The translations under genes and the position numbers were made by a program. The notes beneath the pieces were generated by a model. The model had not been told where the DNA came from and did no database searches. It was given only the letters and a program-made list of their open reading frames with translations. A stretch of DNA of 13,207 bases. Source: Methylococcaceae bacterium (GTDB lineage Bacteria > Pseudomonadota > Gammaproteobacteria > Methylococcales > Methylococcaceae). This document shows positions 7,474-13,207 of this stretch, piece after piece (within the stretch, counting starts at the first letter, position 1; each line of letters begins with the position of its first letter). The stretch covers positions 1 through 13,207 of the forward strand of contig JAJRDJ010000278.1 of assembly GCA_028678445.1 (NCBI GenBank), read 5' to 3'.

Positions 7474-8013
7474 ATGAGCTTTGTCATACTGGACCGCGAC
7501 GGTGTCATCAATGAAGATTCCGATGCGTTTATCAAATCTCCGGAGGAGTGGATTCCCATACCCGGCAGTCTCGAAGCCATCGAGCTATTGACGCTAAAGG
7601 GTTACCGAATCGTGGTGCTGACCAATCAGTCGGGTATAGCGCGGGGGTATTTTGACGAGGCGATGCTACAGCGCATTCATGAGCGGATGTTGTCAGCCGT
7701 AGCGGCGCGGGGCGGGCGAATCGAGGCGATTTTTCATTGTCCGCATGGCCCTGAGGATTTTTGCGAGTGCCGCAAGCCCGCCATAGGCTTGTTTCGCGCC
7801 TTTGCCGAGCGTTTCCAGGTGGAACTCTCGGGTATCCCGGCGGTTGGCGATTCCTTCCGCGATCTGGAAGCGGCCCGCAAGGCCGGGGCATCGCCCATAC
7901 TGGTCGAAACCGGGAAGGGCGAAAGGACCTGGGCGCGGCACCCCGAGCTCGATATTCCGATCTGTTCCAATCTCTATGAAGCTGCCCAACTTATCATCCA
8001 TGGCTACGCCTAA
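7474..8013 (+). CDS. gmhB: D-glycero-beta-D-manno-heptose 1,7-bisphosphate 7-phosphatase
   Basis: GmhB removes the 7-phosphate from heptose 1,7-bisphosphate in the ADP-heptose pathway that supplies LPS inner core. At 179 residues it is close to the normal length. The HAD nucleophile motif is LDRDGVIN, with Asp7 and Asp9; TNQSGIARG begins at Thr50; a basic RKP follows at 100-102; and GDSFRD (125-130) supplies the magnesium-binding acids. The zinc site distinguishing GmhB from other HAD phosphatases is present as Cys89, His91, Cys97 and Cys99 (CPHGPEDFCECRKP), with a shorter insert than in E. coli. The stop overlaps plsC by 14 bases. A histidinol-phosphatase role is possible for this subfamily, but the neighbourhood favours heptose. 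Confidence 0.93.
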   Translation: MSFVILDRDGVINEDSDAFIKSPEEWIPIPGSLEAIELLTLKGYRIVVLTNQSGIARGYFDEAMLQRIHERMLSAVAARGGRIEAIFHCPHGPEDFCECRKPAIGLFRAFAERFQVELSGIPAVGDSFRDLEAARKAGASPILVETGKGERTWARHPELDIPICSNLYEAAQLIIHGYA

Positions 8014-8752
8014 TGTCATTCTGCGCTCCGCCATTTACTTGACCGGCCAAGTGCTTTCGACGCTGCTCCTCGGGCCGGTCATGGTACTGTTGCGGCCATT
8101 CCGGTTCGAGACACGCTACGCGGCGGCTAATGTCTGGGTCCGGTTCAATTTGTGGGTGCTCGGGCGGGTTTGCGGACTGACGTACAACGTGGAAGGGATC
8201 GAGCATATCCCGCGGGAGCAGAGCGGGCTGATTTATTGCAAACACCAGTCGGCGTTCGAAACGCTTGCCTTGCAGGTCATCTTTCCGCCGGTAGTGTTCA
8301 TCCTCAAGCGGGAGTTGCTGCGTATACCCTTTTGGGGTTGGGCTATGGCGACCCTGGAACCCATCGCGATCGACCGTCAGGCCAAGTCTCAGGCGCTCAA
8401 GCAAATCCTCAGGGAAGGCGAGGACCGCATCAAGGCGGGACGTTGGGTGGTGCTGTTTCCCGAGGGCACCCGGGTCGCGCCGGGGCACAAGGGGAACTAT
8501 GGCTCCAGCGGCGGGATGCTGGCCCATCGAGCCGGTTGCCCGGTGCTTCCCGTGGCGCATAACGCGGGTGAATACTGGGCGAAGAACGGGTTCCTGAAGC
8601 ATCCGGGCGTGATTCGGGTGCTCATCGGTCCCGCGCTGGATGGGGCTCAGTTGAGTGCGGCCGAAATCAACCGGCAGGCGGAAGGATGGATCGAAGCGCG
8701 CATGGCAGAAATCACGGGTCTGGGGCCAAATGGCATGAATTCCGGGACTTGA
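8000..8752 (+). CDS. plsC: 1-acyl-sn-glycerol-3-phosphate acyltransferase (PlsC/LptA-like)
   Basis: The enzyme acylates lysophosphatidic acid to phosphatidic acid at the inner membrane. The ATG at 8000 gives 250 residues; the frame stays open upstream, but that part is an out-of-frame shadow of gmhB. A hydrophobic N-terminal segment (about 8-31) is a likely membrane anchor. The catalytic motif is HQSAFE (82-87), that is H-x4-E rather than the classical H-x4-D. From memory this matches the Pseudomonas LptA-type subgroup, which has HQSTWE. KRELLRIPFWGW (103-114) and FPEGTR (153-158) are the other family blocks. The start lies inside the gmhB end, so translation is probably coupled, consistent with joint envelope synthesis. 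The paralogue number in the genome is unknown. Confidence 0.93.
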   Translation: MATPNVILRSAIYLTGQVLSTLLLGPVMVLLRPFRFETRYAAANVWVRFNLWVLGRVCGLTYNVEGIEHIPREQSGLIYCKHQSAFETLALQVIFPPVVFILKRELLRIPFWGWAMATLEPIAIDRQAKSQALKQILREGEDRIKAGRWVVLFPEGTRVAPGHKGNYGSSGGMLAHRAGCPVLPVAHNAGEYWAKNGFLKHPGVIRVLIGPALDGAQLSAAEINRQAEGWIEARMAEITGLGPNGMNSGT

Positions 8753-9093
8753 ACCTCGCTCGCCGGACCTTCCTTCCATCCCTGCAGGGGCTAAAAAACC
8801 GAGGCTCCAGCTAGGTTAATCATGAGTCAGTTCCCAAAATATAACATGGTAGCTTATTGATCTGCAGTGTGTTTTAAGGGTCTTGAGCGAAGTTCCCCAA
8901 GGGTGAGGAAAAAAATGTGGACACTCTGTTTTTTTTCATTAAACTACCGCCAACATTTACGAGCCATTCGCATATGTCATTGGTTAGAGAGGAGGAGAGC
9001 CCCCCACGGGCATATAACAATAACAACAAGCACTGAAGCGGTCGCGTCGCCCTAGAGCAGCGTGGCTCATTAATAAAAGCAATAATAAAAAAC

Positions 9094-9118
9094 GCCTGCG
9101 CTTAGCGGGCTTTTTTTT
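9094..9118 (+). terminator. Rho-independent terminator, plus strand, possibly bidirectional
   Basis: GCCTGC, loop GCTTA, GCGGGC forms a 6-bp stem with one G-U pair, followed by eight T. Six A precede it, so it could also stop minus-strand transcripts. It is 341 bases past the plsC stop, giving either a long 3' UTR or the end of a separate small transcript. Confidence 0.85.
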
Positions 9119-9133
9119 GCCCAAATGGTAAGC

Positions 9134-9158
9134 AAAAAAAAGCGACCACGAGGGTCGC
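9134..9158 (-). terminator. Rho-independent terminator of the receptor gene
   Basis: Read on the minus strand: GCGACC, loop CTCGT, GGTCGC, then eight T. It lies about 200 bases downstream of the receptor stop. Its T run points at the T run of the neighbouring plus-strand terminator. Confidence 0.87.
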
Positions 9159-9355
9159 CGAAGGAGGAGAACTGCCGAAAAGTCTGACACTCGGTATCAG
9201 CTGCCACGGTGTTCTGTTGAGGTTGGACATAAGTTTCACACAAGCCTTACTGCATTTCTAATCAGAAATCCTTATTGTTGCGATAGTGTCTTAGTGATGG
9301 CAATCAGGTCAACGCTGAGCCAACCCCATCGCCCATCCTGAACCATCCTTGCTGC

Positions 9356-11803
9356 CTAAAGCGAAATTTTTATCCCCGCCCATCCGGCCTGCGGGGCGCC
9401 GGGGCCGACGAAGCGCGGGTTGTTGTAGGCCGGCCCCAACACGCCCTGGGCCTCTCCGAAGTTGCCGAAGGTCTGGTAGTTGCTGTTGAAGATGTTGTCG
9501 AAGCGCCCGAAGACCGCGAAGTGTTCGTTGTAGCGGTATTCGGCCAACAGATTAACAAGGGTGAAGCCATTGATCGGAGCATTCTGGTTGGCTTCATCGC
9601 CGCGTAGGTACTGATAACTCTGATAGTTCAAGTTCGCGCCGAATGTGAAGCCCTCAAAAATTTGCCAGTCCGCATACGCCTTGACAATATTCTGTGGTAG
9701 CCCAGGAATGTAATCACCAGGTTTAACAAATGTTTGTCCCATGGCGTCGGCATAAGGGTTGTTTGGGCTGTTGGAAACAAATGGAGTCTGGAAGGTAGCA
9801 TCCAGGTAGGTGTAGTTGAAGCCAAACCGCACAGTTTCGTAATTGGCGTTCAGATTGAGTTCCAAACCCTGCCGCAATGTGTTGCCCACATTGGTGAAAT
9901 ACCCGGTGTTGGCGAGTCTTCCGCTACTGATGAAGAGGATATCGTCATTGTTCGTCGTATTGAAGTAACCAGCGCTCCAGTCATAGTTGCCGTCAAACAG
10001 AATTTTCTTGAACTGACCACGGAACCCCGCTTCAGCGGTTTTGGCGACGACCTGATTAAGCGGTGGGTCGGAGAGGAAGGCATTTGGTAGCCGGCAAGGT
10101 TCCTCTGGATTGGCACAACTCAACTCCACGGCGGTCGGGGCGCGGTTCGATTCGTTGTAACTTGCGTAAGTCTGCAACTCCGGCATGAAAGCATAGGTCA
10201 GGCCGCCGGAAGGGTTGAATCGCTGATAGTTGTGTTGACCATTCAAGTCTTCGCCATACCGGTCGTAAAGATTGACCCGGGCCTGGTTGTAACGACCGGC
10301 GGCGGTAAGGGCCAGATTTTCGGTTACAGAAAAGGTGTCGGTGAAATACACACCATAGTAAGTGGTGTTGGTATTCAGGCGGACGATGCCTTCCTGGGTG
10401 TAAATGCCGCTGCCAATCGTGCCACGGGTGGAGGTGAGGGCGCCCAACTCTGTATTGGAGTTGAAGGTGGTGTTGCCCTCGTCATAGCTGCCACCGCCGA
10501 CCAAGCGGTTGTTGAAGCCAAACCAGTCATGCTCGAAAGCCGCCTGGGCCGTAGCGCCCGCTGTGCGCATATTGGTTTGGGTCGTATTCTGCGTGGCGGA
10601 ATCATTGAGGGGTGTGACCTTGATGGGTTTACCGTTGGCATCAAGAATCAGTTCCTGTTCATCACCTTCCTCCTCGCAGAGATAACCGGCATTTGCCGGG
10701 TCTTCACAAGGCTCGGCATCGGTGTCATCCCCGTTGAAGGTGGGCACCAGGTTTTGCCGGTAATACGTAGTGCCGGAAAGCTCAATCTTGTCGGTCACCC
10801 AGGTGGAACCCTGGAGCGAGGCCAGAAACATTTCCGTCCGGGTCTGGTCGGGGTGGGTGAAGATGGCATTCCGCTGCTGCTCGTAGAGCTGGACCGGCGT
10901 GGTGCCGTTACCATTCATGGAGCTTCCGTTGCCGGCCAGGGTCAGGTCCAGGTCGGAGTCTTCACCCCGCCAACTGAAGGTGCCTAACGCCTGTTTGACG
11001 TCGGTGGGTGAAAAGTCCCGCCAGCCACTTTCCGAAAAATTGCGCAGATCGAGGTAATAACCAAATGTGCCGTCATTCCAGCCGGACATGACTTCCTCCA
11101 CATTCCGTCCCCAGGACCCACCATAGACCTCCACCGAATGTCCTGGGGCCGAAAAACCGGTCTTGGTCTTCATGGAAATCGCGCCGCCCAAACTGTTCAA
11201 GCCGTACACTGCGTTCGAGCCTGAGTGCAGGTCCATGCGCTCGATGGCGCCTTCGGAGATCAGGTTCCAGTTCACCGTGTCGCCAAAAATCTCGTTGAAG
11301 CGCACGCCGTTGACATAGACCGACAGGCCTTGCGGGACGCCGAGCAGTGGCGATGCCGTGAATCCGCGAAACTGCACGTCCTGCTGCATGGGATTGTTCT
11401 GTGCGTCATTGACAGTCACGCTGCCCATATAGCGGCGCATGTAATCGGGCAAGTTCCAGGCTTGGGTCTCCTCCATCTCATCGGCGGTCACGGTCTGGAT
11501 GGGTGAAGGAATCTTGTAGATGGATACGCCGGTTTCCGGAGCGGACAGGGGGGTATCGCCGACGACATGGACTTCGTCGAGCTCGATGACATCGCCGTCC
11601 AGTGGCTTGCTGATCTTTTTCTTTGCAGTGATTTTTTCGCTGGAAACCGCCGTGTTCGCCACTTCGTTATCGGGTTTGGCCATCTGGCTCTCGCTCGGGC
11701 TGGCGGTCTCGGCATCCCGCACCGTCTCGGCGAGTGCTGCCTGACCGAAACTTAGGAACAAGACCGTGCTACCGGCCATCAGGAGTGGTTGTAGGGGATT
11801 CAT
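9356..11803 (-). CDS. TonB-dependent outer-membrane receptor
   Basis: This 815-residue receptor would import a scarce ligand across the outer membrane using TonB energy. I chose the ATG at 11803: the frame extends to a TTG at 11827, but the ATG begins a clean signal peptide, residues 1-25, ending QAALA. A Ser/Lys/Glu-rich linker of about 45 residues follows, then a TonB-box-like DEVHVVGD (76-83). The plug spans about 95-215 (IQTVTADEM, VQFRGF, YVNGVRFNEIFGD, GSNAVYGLNSLGGAI). The rest is the beta-barrel, ending AGIKISL; the last residue is Leu rather than the usual Phe. There is no N-terminal STN signalling domain, so it is not a sigma/anti-sigma transducer. Two Cys pairs sit in likely outer loops (366/376 and 563/570). 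No Shine-Dalgarno is evident. The ligand is unknown; siderophore or metal chelate is only a family-based guess. Confidence 0.93.
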   Translation of the reverse strand: MNPLQPLLMAGSTVLFLSFGQAALAETVRDAETASPSESQMAKPDNEVANTAVSSEKITAKKKISKPLDGDVIELDEVHVVGDTPLSAPETGVSIYKIPSPIQTVTADEMEETQAWNLPDYMRRYMGSVTVNDAQNNPMQQDVQFRGFTASPLLGVPQGLSVYVNGVRFNEIFGDTVNWNLISEGAIERMDLHSGSNAVYGLNSLGGAISMKTKTGFSAPGHSVEVYGGSWGRNVEEVMSGWNDGTFGYYLDLRNFSESGWRDFSPTDVKQALGTFSWRGEDSDLDLTLAGNGSSMNGNGTTPVQLYEQQRNAIFTHPDQTRTEMFLASLQGSTWVTDKIELSGTTYYRQNLVPTFNGDDTDAEPCEDPANAGYLCEEEGDEQELILDANGKPIKVTPLNDSATQNTTQTNMRTAGATAQAAFEHDWFGFNNRLVGGGSYDEGNTTFNSNTELGALTSTRGTIGSGIYTQEGIVRLNTNTTYYGVYFTDTFSVTENLALTAAGRYNQARVNLYDRYGEDLNGQHNYQRFNPSGGLTYAFMPELQTYASYNESNRAPTAVELSCANPEEPCRLPNAFLSDPPLNQVVAKTAEAGFRGQFKKILFDGNYDWSAGYFNTTNNDDILFISSGRLANTGYFTNVGNTLRQGLELNLNANYETVRFGFNYTYLDATFQTPFVSNSPNNPYADAMGQTFVKPGDYIPGLPQNIVKAYADWQIFEGFTFGANLNYQSYQYLRGDEANQNAPINGFTLVNLLAEYRYNEHFAVFGRFDNIFNSNYQTFGNFGEAQGVLGPAYNNPRFVGPGAPQAGWAGIKISL

Positions 11804-11840
11804 GGCGCAAAACCGAATTTGACGCAAAAGAAAGCCCGAA

Positions 11841-11883
11841 ATAATAGTGCGTGAGACCTCGGGAACCTATAGGAAAACTTCCC
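11841..11883 (-). promoter_or_regulatory. Possible receptor promoter with dyad operator
   Basis: On the minus strand a TATTAT -10 candidate occupies 11841-11846, putting initiation near 11834 and leaving a leader of about 30 bases. No recognisable -35 exists. Instead a dyad GGGAA-N13-TTCCC (11861-11883) is centred near -38 and contains the 8-bp palindrome CCTATAGG (11866-11873). This resembles an activator-dependent promoter; the regulator encoded just upstream is the obvious candidate, but that is inference. Confidence 0.3.
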
Positions 11884-11904
11884 CTGATGGCTGCGGGATA
11901 AATT

Positions 11905-11916
11905 GGGCCGCGGCCC
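11905..11916. repeat. 12-bp perfect palindrome after the regulator gene
   Basis: GGGCCGCGGCCC lies 4 bases beyond the response-regulator stop. No T run follows on the minus strand, so it is at most a weak attenuator between regulator and receptor, or simply a GC-rich palindrome. Confidence 0.35.
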
Positions 11917-11919
11917 CCG

Positions 11920-12561
11920 TTAACGCGGGACGAGATTGGACTGATATGCCAGCTTGACCAGCTCCGCCGTGGTACCGGCATTCAGTTTTTCCTTGATGGT
12001 GGTGACGTAATTGGCGACGGTCTTGGCGCTGAGCCGTAGTTGTTCGGCGGTTTCGCGGGTGCTGCGGCCTTGGGCCAGGAGGCACAGCACATCGAACTCG
12101 CGGGGGGTGAGCCGGTCCATGAGCGGCACCGTGTGGGGTTTTTCCTGACTGGCTAACTGATGGGCAATGCCTGGCTCCAGGAAGGCTTGGCCGGACGCTA
12201 TGCAGGCGACGGCTTCGATCAGCATTTCGGGCGCGCCACTTTTGCTGATGTAACCCAGCGCCCCGGCGTCGAGTGCCCGGGAGACGTACACGGGTTCGTC
12301 GTGAATGCTGAACACCAGAATACGCGCGGCGGGATCGCGGGCGACGATGCGACGGATGGCGGCGAGGCCGCCGATGCCGGGCAGGTTCAGATCCATCACG
12401 ACGACGTCCGGTGCGCAATCCACGAATTTCTGGCAGGCTTCCTCGCCGGTTTCCGCCTCGGCGATGACCTCGATGGTGGCGGTCTGGCTCAACAGCAGCC
12501 GGTAGCCCATGCGGACCACGGCATGGTCATCGACGAGCATGACGGTGACCCGTCTGGTCAT
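11920..12561 (-). CDS. NarL/UvrY-family response regulator
   Basis: This 213-residue protein has a receiver domain (about 5-120) with the acidic pair Asp11-Asp12, phosphoacceptor Asp57 (VVVMDLNLPG), Ser85 and Lys107 (YISKSG). A LuxR-type helix-turn-helix follows at about 151-205, including LTPREFDVLCLLAQGRS and LSAKTVANYVTTIKEKL. All phosphorylation residues are intact, so it should be an active DNA-binding regulator. The ATG at 12561 overlaps the kinase stop as ATGA, so the pair is an operon and almost certainly cognate partners. The sequence is of the GacA/UvrY type, which elsewhere controls Csr small RNAs, but those are unlinked to a dedicated kinase, unlike here. Its target is unknown; the receptor gene 117 bases downstream is the best local candidate. 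Confidence 0.93.
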   Translation of the reverse strand: MTRRVTVMLVDDHAVVRMGYRLLLSQTATIEVIAEAETGEEACQKFVDCAPDVVVMDLNLPGIGGLAAIRRIVARDPAARILVFSIHDEPVYVSRALDAGALGYISKSGAPEMLIEAVACIASGQAFLEPGIAHQLASQEKPHTVPLMDRLTPREFDVLCLLAQGRSTRETAEQLRLSAKTVANYVTTIKEKLNAGTTAELVKLAYQSNLVPR

Positions 12562-13207
12562 GAGATGGCCTCAAGCCGAGGAATGACGATCCGCACGGTC
12601 ACACCGTGGCCCGGCCGGGTGTCCAGCGTCAGATGGCCACCCAGCCCGGCGACCCGCTCGCGAATCCCGGACAGACCAAACCCGCGCCCGGGCCGGTTCG
12701 CCGTAAAGCCTCGGCCATCGTCGCGGACGGTCACGTTGATTGCGTGGGCGGCGTTCTGCGTCAGGTCAATCCAGACCTCTCGGGCATGGGCATGTTTGAC
12801 GATATTGGTCAGGCATTCCTGAATGCTGCGAAAGAGTTGCAGGGCCAGGTCGCCACTCAGTTCCGCGACGGCGGGCGCGCAGTCAAGGTGAATCCTGAGG
12901 TCCGGGTGGCTGGTTCGCCACTGTTCGGCCAGGTCTTCCAGCGCGGCGGCCAGACCCAGATCTTCCAGCACCATCGGCCGCAGCCGCCGCAGCATCGCCC
13001 GTACCACGCCAAAGAGCCGGTCACACAGCCCCATGATCTGGCCTGCCGGTGATCCGGGTGCCTCGCCGGGCTGCCGCAGCGTGGCGCTCATGACCTTGAT
13101 GGCGGTCAGGCATTGGCCGAATTCATCATGGAGTTCCCGGGCCAGGTTCCGGCGCTCTTCTTCCTGGATGGCCAGGGAATGACGGATCAGGGCCTTGTTT
13201 TCATTAC
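12558..13207 (-). CDS. NarX/DegS-type sensor histidine kinase, 5' partial
   Basis: The frame runs to the window edge, so the N-terminal sensory part is not visible; the ATG at 13091 lies inside the dimerisation domain and is not the start. The 215 visible residues begin within the HisKA_3 region. The phosphorylation box NLARELHDEFGQCLTAI has its His at visible residue 26 (codon 13128-13130). The ATPase domain follows, with N-box ECLTNIVKHAHA, G1 box DDGRGF, and G2 block GFGLSGIRERVAGLGG before the C-terminal VRIVIPR. It would autophosphorylate and pass the phosphate to the overlapping regulator. A run EEERR just before the box is usual for this class. Whether it has membrane segments, PAS or HAMP domains cannot be judged here. 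Confidence 0.93.
   Translation of the reverse strand, partial: NENKALIRHSLAIQEEERRNLARELHDEFGQCLTAIKVMSATLRQPGEAPGSPAGQIMGLCDRLFGVVRAMLRRLRPMVLEDLGLAAALEDLAEQWRTSHPDLRIHLDCAPAVAELSGDLALQLFRSIQECLTNIVKHAHAREVWIDLTQNAAHAINVTVRDDGRGFTANRPGRGFGLSGIRERVAGLGGHLTLDTRPGHGVTVRIVIPRLEAIS

Larger units (their letters stand above)
8753..9355. other. 603-base convergent intergenic region
   Basis: This AT-rich stretch separates plsC from the receptor gene. It holds two facing intrinsic terminators (listed separately), a 10-bp palindrome CCCTGCAGGG at 8780-8789, a weak TATAAC box at 8840-8845, and a small AT hairpin ATTTCT/AGAAAT at 9254-9269. Short open frames cross it on both strands but none has a convincing start, ribosome-binding site or protein-like composition. 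I found no tRNA or recognisable riboswitch. Confidence 0.6.

Noticed and set aside
7802..7999. Upstream extension of the plsC frame
   Set aside because: The 66 extra codons lie inside gmhB, and the Arg/Pro/Ser-rich translation is a frame shadow; the domain begins at the ATG at 8000.
8867..9055. 62-codon plus-strand frame in the convergent gap
   Set aside because: It has no Shine-Dalgarno and its composition is not protein-like; it appears to be chance in an AT-rich spacer.
8984..9190. 68-codon minus-strand frame in the convergent gap
   Set aside because: It reads through both terminator hairpins, and its Leu and Lys runs come from their T/A tracts.
10232..10987. 251-codon open frame on the plus strand
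   Set aside because: It is antisense to the receptor barrel; the Gly/Val-rich product is a shadow of that reading frame.
12160..12822. 220-codon open frame on the plus strand
   Set aside because: It runs antisense across the regulator-kinase junction, where both real proteins have full catalytic motifs.
1..13207. CRISPR, tRNA, rRNA, insertion sequence or prophage genes
   Set aside because: No regularly spaced repeats, no tRNA-like folds, and no transposase, integrase or phage proteins were seen on either strand.

Overview
The window looks like chromosomal DNA from a GC-rich gammaproteobacterium. The evidence is the two-subunit glycyl-tRNA synthetase (glyQ/glyS), the neighbourhood of gmhB and an LptA-type plsC (an arrangement I recall from Pseudomonas and relatives), and the protein similarities. 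Nothing visible fixes the genus. No tRNA, rRNA, CRISPR array or transposase was found.

Layout, left to right. (1) Plus strand, 1-1497: the 3' part of a haem-oxygenase-like diiron (HDO) redox enzyme, overlapping by 4 bases a protein-L-isoaspartate methyltransferase (pcm). (2) Plus strand, 1734-4725: glyQ and glyS, overlapping by 8 bases, behind a consensus -10 box. (3) 4726-6313: a convergent gap with a compact nest of inverted repeats, then a minus-strand, AT-richer gene for a polytopic membrane protein that resembles GT-C glycosyltransferases. (4) Plus strand, 6531-8752: a SAM-dependent methyltransferase, the heptose bisphosphate phosphatase gmhB, and a PlsC/LptA-like acyltransferase overlapping gmhB by 14 bases. 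(5) 8753-9355: a 603-base AT-rich convergent gap with two facing intrinsic terminators. (6) Minus strand, 9356-13207: read in transcription order, a histidine kinase (5' end outside the window), a NarL/UvrY-type response regulator, and a TonB-dependent outer-membrane receptor.

How the parts may work together. glyQS, gmhB and plsC serve translation, LPS core heptose supply and phospholipid synthesis. The membrane protein and methyltransferase between glyS and gmhB look like an insertion into an ancestral block, possibly adding surface-glycan functions. The kinase/regulator pair lies directly upstream of the receptor on the same strand, which suggests a dedicated signal-controlled uptake unit; the ligand cannot be read from the sequence.

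No wholly new system is demonstrated. The most promising items are the kinase-regulator-receptor unit with a possible activator-dependent promoter, the inserted glycan-type genes with a three-way-junction-like repeat nest beside them, and the HDO protein with an altered ligand motif next to pcm.
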